A DNA stretch of 64,000 nt from Gammaproteobacteria bacterium (GTDB lineage: Bacteria; Pseudomonadota; Gammaproteobacteria; GCA-001735895). Both the position numbers and the translations under genes were made by a program. Location of the stretch: contig JAOTXY010000005.1 of the NCBI GenBank assembly GCA_029862125.1, forward strand, positions 1 to 64,000, written 5' to 3'. How positions within the stretch are numbered: the stretch's first letter is position 1; every line of letters starts with the position of its first letter. A model generated the notes under the pieces. It was not told where the DNA came from and did no database searches. It was given only the letters and a program-made list of their open reading frames with translations. Positions 41,997 to 49,904 of the stretch are shown here, piece after piece.

Positions 41997-43391
41997 TTAG
42001 TCCTTGACCTCTAGCCGATCCATGCGGCCATACAAAGTAGTACGATTGATGCCAAGCATTTCAGCCGCCTTGCTGACATTGCCATCGTGCTCACGCATCG
42101 CCAGGTCGATAACTTCTTTTTCGACAGCCTTAAGCAATTGATCAAGCTGAAAACCGCTATCTTGCAATGCACTATGCAGCCAGTCTTCGCTGCTTGACGC
42201 GCCGTTGTGTCGTTGTAGCCCTGACATTTCCCTCTTCAACACCTCGGGCTTTATTGTTTGTCCCGGATACTTCGCTGAAAGCCTGATTATTATATTGCGT
42301 AATTCTCGCACATTTCCCGGAAAAGTATAATCATTCCAAAGCCTTAGTGCATCCTCATCAAGCTGGAAAGTTGCGACTTCATCCGCGACCTGCTGCATGA
42401 AATAAAACAGTAATTCATTCTTGTCACCATTGCGTTCCTTGAGCGAGGGCACACGCAAGGTCAAAACGCTGAGACGATGGTATAAATCTTCGCGGAACTG
42501 GTTGGTTTTTATGGCTTCAAATATATCCTTGTTGGTTGCAGCGAGAACCCGCGCCGAAGAGTGGCGTGGCTGGGTTTCACCAAGTCGATAATATTCACCA
42601 TTTTCGAGTACGCGCAGTAACTTGGCCTGCAGGTCCAGGGGCAGATCCGCGACTTCATCAAGCAATAAGGTCCCCGAGCCGGCTTCTTCGAAAAATCCGT
42701 TCTTGGTGTCCGTGGCACCGGTAAAAGCGCCCTTGACGTGCCCGAACAATTGCGACTCGAGCAACTCGCCGTTGAAAGCGGCGCAGTTCAAGGTCATGAA
42801 GGGTTCCTGTTTGCGCGAACTGCAGCGATGCAGATTGCGCGCGGCGACTTCCTTGCCACTGCCTGATTCGCCTTCGATCAATACCGGGTAGGGCGAATCA
42901 GCTAACTGGCGTATTTGCATACGCAACAGTTCAATTTCTTCGCTGGAGCCGACGATGCCTTCAATGTCATCGTGTCCCGCGTCAGCGCCGCCGCCGGCAA
43001 TTATCTGTCGTTTCAGACGTACCTTGATTTCAGCGATATCGCAGGGCTTGGAGATGAAATCGACAGCCCCGTCTTCCTTGGCCTGAAACAGGTGCTTCTT
43101 GTTATCCTGGCCGGATAATACCAGCACACGGGTCGAGGGGTGCATTTGGGATATCTTTCGAATCACCGCGAGCCCTTCGTCGGGACGATGCGTATTGGGA
43201 GGGAGACCCAGGTCGACCAATGCCAATGTCGGAGAATCCGACATATCACTCATCAACTTGAAGCTGGTAGCCCGATCCGAGGCGCGCTCTATCTCGTATT
43301 CTTCACTGAGCACATACTCGAGACTGTCGGCGATAATTGCATCATCGTCGACCAACAACAGTGTCGGTTTCTTTTCACTGTCCAAAGGCAT
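41997..43391 (-). CDS. Sigma54-dependent response regulator (PrsR/PilR-like)
   Basis: The 464-residue regulator has a receiver domain (LLLVDDD; phosphoacceptor Asp60 in ALVDLGLPP; Lys115). The AAA+ domain has Walker A GESGSGKE (174-181), the sigma54-contact loop GAFTGA (221-226) and GTLLLDEVADLP. The Fis-type helix-turn-helix is NVSKAAEMLGINRTTLYGRM. The receiver style resembles PrsR regulators. It heads the long pilus operon and is the only sigma54 activator in the window. Candidate targets are the sigma54-type promoters at 24556-24572 and 56376-56392. Its kinase is probably the one at 26153. Confidence 0.92.
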   Translation of the reverse strand: MPLDSEKKPTLLLVDDDAIIADSLEYVLSEEYEIERASDRATSFKLMSDMSDSPTLALVDLGLPPNTHRPDEGLAVIRKISQMHPSTRVLVLSGQDNKKHLFQAKEDGAVDFISKPCDIAEIKVRLKRQIIAGGGADAGHDDIEGIVGSSEEIELLRMQIRQLADSPYPVLIEGESGSGKEVAARNLHRCSSRKQEPFMTLNCAAFNGELLESQLFGHVKGAFTGATDTKNGFFEEAGSGTLLLDEVADLPLDLQAKLLRVLENGEYYRLGETQPRHSSARVLAATNKDIFEAIKTNQFREDLYHRLSVLTLRVPSLKERNGDKNELLFYFMQQVADEVATFQLDEDALRLWNDYTFPGNVRELRNIIIRLSAKYPGQTIKPEVLKREMSGLQRHNGASSSEDWLHSALQDSGFQLDQLLKAVEKEVIDLAMREHDGNVSKAAEMLGINRTTLYGRMDRLEVKD

Positions 43392-43420
43392 TCTTGAGTA
43401 ACCCGGCGTTTAATCAATCA

Positions 43421-43449
43421 AGTATAGTGTCTAAATTTCAACAACTCAA
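43421..43449 (-). promoter_or_regulatory. Sigma70-type promoter of the second pilus operon
   Basis: On the minus strand TTGAGT (43444-43449) and TATACT (43421-43426) are separated by 17 bases and lie about 30-58 bp upstream of the regulator start. The pattern fits a housekeeping promoter for the roughly 15.5-kb operon from the sigma54 regulator to the 286-residue prepilin. Confidence 0.6.
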
Positions 43450-43602
43450 ATCATACTTTAAAATTGATTTAAAAGTATTTGAAATATATAAGGAAAATTA
43501 TCTGAAGCTTTGAATCAAAGTCGAGTTTATCGACAAAAATTTTGCATCGCTGTTAACTGCTTCAAAGTTTGTGCATCAGGCCTGCTCGACAGGCAAATAT
43601 GC

Positions 43603-44004
43603 CTAGGGCGGATCCTGTGAAACTGTCGCCTGGATACGGCGTTGGACATAATCGAGCGAACCATAAGAACCAGTGCTCGCAATTGCGGTTAGCTGGAAGG
43701 TATCGATCGGCGTGATACCTTCGATATGAGTCGTCTGGCCACATTGAACTTCGATGTTAAAGCCTGAAAACGCCGGATCGGTAAAGTTGGTCGATCCCAC
43801 GCAACTACCATTGACTATCGACTGGAAAATTCCCCATTCAATGCCACTGCGAGCTGCCAGGGTCGCACGCGCGCCCTGCACCCCATATAACAGGGTGGTT
43901 TGCTGCACGACACGGATATTGGTGACGTAACCCACCAGTGCAGCAACCACAACCAGTAGGAATATCGCAGTAATCAATGAGAAACCGTCCTGCACCCGCT
44001 TCAT
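43603..44004 (-). CDS. mshP: MshP-like MSHA pilus biogenesis protein
   Basis: The 133-residue protein starts MKRVQDGFSLITAIFLLVVVAALVGYVTNIRVVQQTTLLYGVQGARATLAARSGIEWG. This is a PilX/MshP-like prepilin segment without Glu +5, followed by a short domain with two cysteines (GSCVG, VQCGQ). MshP is the last of the minor pilins in Vibrio and Shewanella msh loci and is thought to be part of the priming tip complex. The start was moved from 44127 to ATG 44004, which overlaps the mshO stop as ATGA and starts directly at the prepilin leader. No mshQ follows. Confidence 0.82.
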   Translation of the reverse strand: MKRVQDGFSLITAIFLLVVVAALVGYVTNIRVVQQTTLLYGVQGARATLAARSGIEWGIFQSIVNGSCVGSTNFTDPAFSGFNIEVQCGQTTHIEGITPIDTFQLTAIASTGSYGSLDYVQRRIQATVSQDPP

Positions 44005-44867
44005 GGCACATTCACCACGTGCACCTGGTGCAGCAGGCTGATCGACTCGCCACTGTCGGTAATGGTGATTTCGACCGTGAGAATACCGCCGCGCTGTGAA
44101 GTTCCGGCGGTATAGGTCATATTGCAACCGCTCAACTGTGAAATTACCACCCCACTGCTGCCACCAACCGGCGGTGTTGGCTGTGCGGCACTAAAAGCGT
44201 AGTTGCTGTAACGCACAATCTGGCTGGTGGCAGGATTGCAGATGTAGCTGGTGGGCCCATCGATCACGAACACACGCTGGCCTGGCGATTGTTGCGCAAA
44301 CTGAAATGCCGGGTTCATATTGACGCGGTGTTCGGGGTCATCGGTCGCCGGCGTAACTGTGGACAGGCTCACTGTCGTGCCGGCGGTAGTGACGATACCC
44401 GGATTATTGTTTAACGCCGCATCGGTATAAATGCCGGTGGCCGAAGTATTGTAAATCACCAGGCGCCGACCCGCAGCTAGCGGGTTAGAGGTATTGAAAA
44501 ATCCGAGCAGGTTGAAATCGGAATCGCTCGCGGAAAATTCCAGGGTATCGTTGGTGGTGGTAAATTCACCGCCGAATTCATCGCGATAGCGGGCGCCATC
44601 AACGGTATTTACCATTTCCACCGCAAATCCTGCGCCGACAGGTGTGACACGAACGCTGTTCGGTAAAGCCTGGCGCACGTCGCGCGCGATCTGGCGCAAA
44701 GCCATTTCCCCCTGATCGACCAGTTGTTGGCGACGTACCTGATCGTCGTAAGCTTCAATCGGTTGGAGAATCAACAGCCCACCAGCACTTGCTAGTATTC
44801 CAAGTAATACGACCACAACGATCAGTTCGAGCAGCGAGAATCCAGATTGTAATCCGCACCGGTCCAT
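44001..44867 (-). CDS. mshO: MshO-like minor pilin
   Basis: The 288-residue prepilin has LQSGFSLLELIVVVVLLGILASAGGLLILQPIEAYDDQVRRQQLVDQGEMALRQIARDVRQALPNSVRV. Cleavage is expected after the glycine, with Glu +5. The block from EAYDDQ to DVRQALPNS is typical of MshO, a PilW/GspJ-like large minor pilin. It is joined to mshD upstream by a one-base overlap and to mshP downstream by ATGA. Confidence 0.87.
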   Translation of the reverse strand: MDRCGLQSGFSLLELIVVVVLLGILASAGGLLILQPIEAYDDQVRRQQLVDQGEMALRQIARDVRQALPNSVRVTPVGAGFAVEMVNTVDGARYRDEFGGEFTTTNDTLEFSASDSDFNLLGFFNTSNPLAAGRRLVIYNTSATGIYTDAALNNNPGIVTTAGTTVSLSTVTPATDDPEHRVNMNPAFQFAQQSPGQRVFVIDGPTSYICNPATSQIVRYSNYAFSAAQPTPPVGGSSGVVISQLSGCNMTYTAGTSQRGGILTVEITITDSGESISLLHQVHVVNVP

Positions 44868-45319
44868 CAGTAGTCGGTTCGGAAGGCACTTAACAGGATA
44901 GCGCCAGTTACTGGATGGCTGACGCTGACGTCGATCTGCATCGCGCTAACCGTATTGAGCACAGCTCCGCTGACGCTGACAGTAACCTGGTAATCGCTGA
45001 GCGCCGCGATCGGATTGTTATTCTGGTCACGTACCTGCGTGGTGCCGAGACTATTGTAATCCTGGACATCGTCATAGGTCGGACGTGTTTCACCAGCCTC
45101 GGCCCCACCCGATTCAGCGACCTGCGGATCATCGTATGCACGCAGCATGATCTCTTCCAGGTAGGCTTCGGCAATAGTGGTAGCCTGTTGCTGAATCATC
45201 GGATCGGCACTACCTCGTACCATACTGGAAAACACGCTCAACAAAGCGGTTGCGGCGATACCGATCACGATGATGGTGACGATTATTTCGATCAGCGTGA
45301 AAGCGGATTGCCGACGCAT
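44867..45319 (-). CDS. mshD: MshD-like minor pilin
   Basis: The 150-residue prepilin begins MRRQSAFTLIEIIVTIIVIGIAATALLSVFSSMVRGSADPMIQQQATTIAEAYLEEIMLRAYDDP. Alanine rather than glycine precedes Phe +1, an accepted variant, and Glu is at +5. The QQATTIAEAYLEEIML block is characteristic of MshD/PilV-like minor pilins. It overlaps mshC and mshO by single bases, so the cluster is tightly coupled. Confidence 0.87.
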   Translation of the reverse strand: MRRQSAFTLIEIIVTIIVIGIAATALLSVFSSMVRGSADPMIQQQATTIAEAYLEEIMLRAYDDPQVAESGGAEAGETRPTYDDVQDYNSLGTTQVRDQNNNPIAALSDYQVTVSVSGAVLNTVSAMQIDVSVSHPVTGAILLSAFRTDY

Positions 45320-45795
45320 CAGAGCACCTCGACCAGGCCGGTGCTGGCATGTACGCGAAAGCTGTAAGTCGTGGAACCATCACTAATGTTGAAATTCGAG
45401 GTGGCTCCTTCGCGTTGGCCACGCGCATCGAAGGTGATACTACCGGCGGTCAGCGAAAATCCAGCGGGTATATCGAGGTTCTGATAGTTATTGTTGCGAT
45501 TCGCAGGATTGACGACCGGGTTGGTGAAATCATCGGCAATACAGGTCGAAGATTGTCGCAGTTGATAGCTGCTGGCGGTGGTGATGACGCGTACATCGCA
45601 ACCGCTGCTAATCGCGAGTTTCTGTGCAAAACGCACCGCGCTCACGGTATCGTCGAAGAATCCGCGCGCGGCAATTAGATCCTGATCGCCAAAGCGTCCC
45701 AACGCGACGATACCGAGTATTCCGAGTAGTAGCATCACGGTTAGCACCTCGATCAGAGAAAATCCTGAACTATGATATTTATTTACTACACTCAT
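45319..45795 (-). CDS. mshC: MshC-like minor pilin
   Basis: The 158-residue prepilin has YHSSGFSLIEVLTVMLLLGILGIVALGRFGDQDLIAARGFFDDTVSAVRFAQKLAISSGCDVRV. Cleavage is after the glycine, with Glu +5. The VRFAQKLAISSGCDVRV segment matches the FimT/GspH-like MshC proteins. It is the first gene of mshC-D-O-P and is read divergently from the mshA-like pilin, with a 169-bp promoter region between them. Confidence 0.87.
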   Translation of the reverse strand: MSVVNKYHSSGFSLIEVLTVMLLLGILGIVALGRFGDQDLIAARGFFDDTVSAVRFAQKLAISSGCDVRVITTASSYQLRQSSTCIADDFTNPVVNPANRNNNYQNLDIPAGFSLTAGSITFDARGQREGATSNFNISDGSTTYSFRVHASTGLVEVL

Positions 45796-45890
45796 GAGAT
45801 TCGAACCGTTATCCAGGATATATTCCGATTACTCTAACAAAGTAAAAACACTAGGAATCATTTACTTATAGAACAAATTACGTATCTTAC

Positions 45891-45918
45891 TTTAACTTTC
45901 TAAATCCTGGTCTATACT
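45891..45918 (+). promoter_or_regulatory. Putative sigma70 promoter of the mshA-like pilin
   Basis: TTTAAC (45891-45896) and TATACT (45913-45918) are 16 bases apart. AGGGAG at 45951-45956 precedes the ATG at 45965. No GG-N10-GC sigma54 element was found in the mshC/mshA divergent gap. Confidence 0.5.
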
Positions 45919-45964
45919 CAAAAAATCGATCAATATTATTGCTCTAGTGTAGGGAGTATAAAAC

Positions 45965-46387
45965 ATGTATAAAGCACAAAAAGGTTTCACGCTGATAGAA
46001 CTGGTAGTTGTCATCGTTCTGCTGGGGATACTTGGGGTTACCGCGCTGGGCAAGTTTCAGGATTTATCCGCGGACGCACAGGAAGCAGCGAATTCGGGCG
46101 TCGCGAGCGAATTGTCGTCGGCATCCAGTATCAACTATGCAGCACGGGTTCTGGACCCCACTGTTGCAGTAGATCTTTCTGCCGACGGCATAACCTGCGC
46201 GAGTCTTGTCGATGGATCTGCGACATCATTGCTTGCGGTGGCGCTTCCGGTTACTAAATATACGGTCACCGGTACTGGTAATTGTGCAACTGGCGGGCCT
46301 GGCTCCACCTTCACCTGTGACATAGAGGAAATTCCCGCCGTCGCAGGCATAGTAAACGGCACTGCTGCCGTAATTTGTACCCCGTAA
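45965..46387 (+). CDS. mshA: MshA/MshB-like type IV pilin
   Basis: The 140-residue prepilin MYKAQKGFTLIELVVVIVLLGILGVTALGKFQDLSADAQEAANSGVASELSSASSINYAAR has the MshA-type start, with cleavage after the glycine and Glu +5. A disulfide-type cysteine pair (GNCATGGPGSTFTCD) is in the C-terminal part. It is probably the major subunit of the MSHA pilus, since no other full-length pilin lies in the locus; mshA and mshB are usually separate genes, so this may be either. Unusually it is encoded against the direction of the msh genes on both sides. Confidence 0.85.
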   Translation: MYKAQKGFTLIELVVVIVLLGILGVTALGKFQDLSADAQEAANSGVASELSSASSINYAARVLDPTVAVDLSADGITCASLVDGSATSLLAVALPVTKYTVTGTGNCATGGPGSTFTCDIEEIPAVAGIVNGTAAVICTP

Positions 46388-46432
46388 CCCGGGTAACCGA
46401 GTCAGTTTCATCTGATTTAATTGTGCTTTGGA

Positions 46433-46459
46433 AAACAGCCACGATTATCGTGGCTGTTT
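46433..46459. terminator. Bidirectional terminator between the mshA-like pilin and the MshF-like gene
   Basis: AAACAGCCACGA-TTA-TCGTGGCTGTTT is a perfect 12-bp stem, followed by ATTTTTT on the plus strand and preceded by an A-rich stretch for the minus strand. It serves the convergent mshA-like and mshF-like genes; the end of the latter lies within the hairpin. Confidence 0.92.
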
Positions 46460-46945
46460 ATTTTTTACCAGCCTTAAAGCTTTAAATTGATCCTGGCCCG
46501 GTTCGAAACGTCCATTTCGATCGATATCATCGTAGTCGAGTACTACCCTGAAATATACCGGTTCAGATAATTGAAACGGCGCATACATCAAATCGCCACT
46601 GCCTGACAGGTAATACCAACCGCTTTCCGGCATGCTTGAGCCAGCTACTTCAATTTCACCCTGGTAAGTTACCGGAAGTACCTGGTATTCCTTTAGAAAC
46701 TCAAACGGATTAGCACCCTCGAGATCCGCCAGTTCAACAAGCCTGCCCTGGCTTGCATAGGTTGCAAAAACGATAACCAGCCCGCTGTTGATAATTCGTT
46801 GAGCCTGCTGTATCGATTGAAGCTCGATCGCTTGCTCGGCCTTTTCCGCATAGTGAAGGAACACATATATAAACAGCAGGATCAGGATAACCATCACGGA
46901 GAGACGAAAATTGATCGCCCCCGGGTGGGAACCGATAGTGCTCAT
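46445..46945 (-). CDS. mshF: MshF-like MSHA biogenesis protein
   Basis: The 166-residue protein has an N-terminal TM segment (FRLSVMVILILLFIYVFLHYAEKAEQAIELQSIQQAQRIINSGLVIVFATYASQGRL) and a small beta-rich domain. It lacks a canonical prepilin cleavage site. Its place right after mshG matches mshF of Vibrio and Shewanella, whose role is poorly known. The start was moved from 46972 to ATG 46945, which overlaps the mshG stop as ATGA. Assignment rests mainly on position and the TM-helix layout. Confidence 0.7.
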   Translation of the reverse strand: MSTIGSHPGAINFRLSVMVILILLFIYVFLHYAEKAEQAIELQSIQQAQRIINSGLVIVFATYASQGRLVELADLEGANPFEFLKEYQVLPVTYQGEIEVAGSSMPESGWYYLSGSGDLMYAPFQLSEPVYFRVVLDYDDIDRNGRFEPGQDQFKALRLVKNKQPR

Positions 46946-48165
46946 CGTCCCGCGAGTTGCGCCACATCCCACATCGGCACGAAGATACCAAGCGCGAGCA
47001 CCAGCACCATGCCGCCTAATGCGACGTAGATCAATGGCTCAATTTTATCGGAAAGAGTTTTGACGTCGTAGTCGACCTCCTCTTCGTAGAAGTCTGCTAT
47101 GAAGGTCATCATTTCATCGAGGTTTCCAGCCTCTTCACCGACCGCGAACATTTGCATGACTACCGGCGTGAACATTCCGGTCTGATTCGCGGTGCGCGTC
47201 AGCGCCTCACCACGTTCGATACCCTCGCGCATGCCGTTAACATGGCCCGAGATATAATCATTTCCAATCGAGCGTGAAATCACGCCCATCGCCTGCACAA
47301 TCGGCACCCCGGCACTGTAGGCCATTGAGAAGGAGCGCGCGAAACGGGCCATGAAAGACCGATGTAGAATTTCTCCAACCAGTGGTGCCTTGACGATAAA
47401 CCTGTGCCACTTGTAACGCCCGTTTACGGTGCCAATGTATCGCTTAAAGGCTATAAAGGCCGTTATTATCCCACCGAACACCAGCATCCAGTACTCAACC
47501 AAAAAATTGGAGGTGTTGAGAAGCAGTACCGTCTGCCAGGGTAACTCCAGTGCATTGGCTTCAAAGAAGCTCGCAAACTTTGGAATTACAAACAGATTGA
47601 CAATCCCCATGGCAACGACCATCGCAATGATAACCGTGGTGGGATACCGCAGCGCGGTCTTGATGTTCTGCGTGATCCTACGATTACGATCGATATAATC
47701 CGCCATCAATGCAAACGACTCTTCCAGGCGCCCGGTATTTTCACCAACCTGGATCATGCTGATATAGAGGTTGGAAAAAACCCTGGGATGGCGCGCGCAG
47801 GAAACCGACAGGCTACGTCCGGATTCGAGCTGTTCGAGAATATCACGCAGAGATTTTACCAGCAGTGGATTTTCAACCGATTCCAGGATGCCGGTAATCG
47901 CTCTTGTAATCGGGATGCCCGCCCTGATCAACGCAGCCATTTGCCGCGTAAACATCAGTAATTCTTCGATGCTGATCTTGTGCAGATCGAAGCGATCCTT
48001 GATGACGTCGATAACGTCGACCTGCACTTTTTTTTCGACGATGGAAATCGGGATAACCCCGCGATCCATGAGTACACCGGCAACCGCGTTGGTACTGGAA
48101 CCTTCGATCTCGCCATCGACCAGTTGCCCGTTGCCACCTCTACCCTTGAATTCGTAAAACGGCAT
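46942..48165 (-). CDS. mshG: MshG inner-membrane platform protein (PilC/GspF family)
   Basis: The 407-residue protein has two T2SSF domains (FTRQMAALIRAGIPITRAITGI...NLYISMIQVGENTGRLEESF and RFARSFSMAYSAGVPIVQAMGVISR...FTPVVMQMFAVGEEAGNLDEMM) and three TM segments. The start MPFYEFKGRGGNGQLVDGEIEG is MshG-like. It is the platform for the MSHA ATPase MshE, whose gene overlaps by one base upstream. Confidence 0.92.
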   Translation of the reverse strand: MPFYEFKGRGGNGQLVDGEIEGSSTNAVAGVLMDRGVIPISIVEKKVQVDVIDVIKDRFDLHKISIEELLMFTRQMAALIRAGIPITRAITGILESVENPLLVKSLRDILEQLESGRSLSVSCARHPRVFSNLYISMIQVGENTGRLEESFALMADYIDRNRRITQNIKTALRYPTTVIIAMVVAMGIVNLFVIPKFASFFEANALELPWQTVLLLNTSNFLVEYWMLVFGGIITAFIAFKRYIGTVNGRYKWHRFIVKAPLVGEILHRSFMARFARSFSMAYSAGVPIVQAMGVISRSIGNDYISGHVNGMREGIERGEALTRTANQTGMFTPVVMQMFAVGEEAGNLDEMMTFIADFYEEEVDYDVKTLSDKIEPLIYVALGGMVLVLALGIFVPMWDVAQLAGR

Positions 48166-49904
48166 CAGTCATCGATCTCCAGCACCGGTGGATGATCGAG
48201 TACATCGTCTGGCACTTCACCGGCCAGGCGCAGCATTTCTTCGATCGTCGTCAATCCGTTGGCCGCATGGATATGCGCAACCATGACCAGTGGCTGGTAG
48301 CCAGGCGCGCGCTCGGCGGCCTCGACAAAGCCCTGCGAATCATCATGGCGCAGTTTTTCCGCCAGTTCCGCATTCATGTCGAGTAACTCGTAAACACCCA
48401 TGCGCCCCTGGTACCCGGTTTCTCCGCATTGCTTGCAGCCGCGGCCTTTCTGGTACTGGTACTGATTGATATCGATCAACAGATCGTCGCGCAGCCAGCC
48501 GGCTTCGAATTCGGTCGGTGTATAGGCTTCGCTGCAGCTCGCGCACACCTTGCGTACCAGGCGTTGGGCGATAATGGTACGCAGCGTGGATGCGAGCAGG
48601 TATCCCTGAACACCCATATCCATGAGCCGGGTTGCCGTCGAAATAGTGTCATTGGTGTGCAGTGTCGACAGCACCAGGTGGCCGGTCATGGCCGCACTGA
48701 CGCCGATTTCGACCGTTTCCGCATCGCGCATCTCACCCACCATGATGATATCCGGGTCCTGGCGCAGGGCAGAACGCAACACGCTCGCGAAGGTAAGCCC
48801 GATGCGCGGATTAACCTGTACCTGGTTGATGCGATCAAGACGATATTCCACCGGGTCCTCGACTGTGACGATCTTGGATTCCTTGACGTTTAATTCCGAA
48901 AGCGCAGCATAGAGCGTGGTGGTCTTACCGCTACCGGTAGGTCCGGTAACGAGAATCATACCGTTGGGTAAGTGAAAATTCTTGCGAAACCGATGTAACA
49001 GTTCGGGTGGCATGCCGAGTTGCTCCAGGTCGAGTGCACCCTTGGTCTGGTCAAGCAGGCGCATGACCACCGACTCACCGTACTGCACCGGCATGGTCGA
49101 CAGACGCACATCGATATCGCGGTTATTGACCAGCACGTGAAAACGTCCATCCTGTGGCAGACGTTTCTCGGAGATATTCAGTCCGCACATCAGCTTCAAG
49201 CGCACTACCACCGCGGGTGCAATCTGGGTTTCCTGCATGACTTGTTCGTAGAGGACACCATCGATACGCTGGCGAATTCGAATCACGTGCTGGTCGGGCT
49301 CGATATGAATATCGGAAGCGCCTACCTGAACCGCATCCTCGAAAATTGACCGCAGTAACTTTGCCACCGGCGCATCGGTCATTTCGGTCTGCAGCAATTC
49401 ACTCAGGTCAGTTGCGGTGTCGGTAAGATCCTGACCGAGCTCGGACGCGAGCGCGCTGATTTCCTCAGTGCGTCGATAAACCAGGTCGAAATTTTCAAGC
49501 AGCGCGGATTCGCGCACGATTGCCTGGCTTACCGGTTTGTTTAGTTTCGACTGGATTTCATCGAGCGCGTAGATGTCGGTGGGATCGGCCATCGCCACCA
49601 GGTAATCCCGCTCACGGTCTTCGAGCACGAGCGCACGGTAACGCCTGGCTATCGACTCCGGTAACAGCTTGGCAACTTCGTTGCTGTAGTTGTAATTGTT
49701 GATGTCAATCAACGGGATATTCAACTGGCTGGCAAGCAAATTGAGCAGGCTATCCTCATCGATCATACCCAGTTCTACCAGGGTACCGCCAAGTTTTCGA
49801 CCGAGTTTTTTCTGTTCGCTGAGCGCGTGCTGTAACTGGTCTTCGGTGATCAGGCCTTTTTCAACCAGTAAATCACCCAGTCTTATTTTCTTGGTGAACG
49901 CCAT
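48165..49904 (-). CDS. mshE: MshE assembly ATPase of the MSHA pilus
   Basis: The 579-residue ATPase has an N-terminal MshEN domain (KIRLGDLLVEKGLITEDQLQHALSEQKKLGRKLGGTLVELGMIDEDSLLNLLASQLNIPLIDI). In MshE of Vibrio cholerae this domain binds cyclic di-GMP and controls pilus extension; the RLGDLLVEKGLI...L-x-x-x-L pattern that binds the ligand looks present. Walker A GPTGSGKTTT, Walker B MRQDPDIIMVGEMRDAETVE and the cysteine pairs CASC/CKQC follow. It lies between mshN-like and mshG genes with one-base overlaps. Confidence 0.93.
   Translation of the reverse strand: MAFTKKIRLGDLLVEKGLITEDQLQHALSEQKKLGRKLGGTLVELGMIDEDSLLNLLASQLNIPLIDINNYNYSNEVAKLLPESIARRYRALVLEDRERDYLVAMADPTDIYALDEIQSKLNKPVSQAIVRESALLENFDLVYRRTEEISALASELGQDLTDTATDLSELLQTEMTDAPVAKLLRSIFEDAVQVGASDIHIEPDQHVIRIRQRIDGVLYEQVMQETQIAPAVVVRLKLMCGLNISEKRLPQDGRFHVLVNNRDIDVRLSTMPVQYGESVVMRLLDQTKGALDLEQLGMPPELLHRFRKNFHLPNGMILVTGPTGSGKTTTLYAALSELNVKESKIVTVEDPVEYRLDRINQVQVNPRIGLTFASVLRSALRQDPDIIMVGEMRDAETVEIGVSAAMTGHLVLSTLHTNDTISTATRLMDMGVQGYLLASTLRTIIAQRLVRKVCASCSEAYTPTEFEAGWLRDDLLIDINQYQYQKGRGCKQCGETGYQGRMGVYELLDMNAELAEKLRHDDSQGFVEAAERAPGYQPLVMVAHIHAANGLTTIEEMLRLAGEVPDDVLDHPPVLEIDD

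Noticed and set aside
43520-43534. Terminator after mshP
   Set aside because: Only a five-bp stem GTCGA/TCGAC with a short T stretch; too weak to call.
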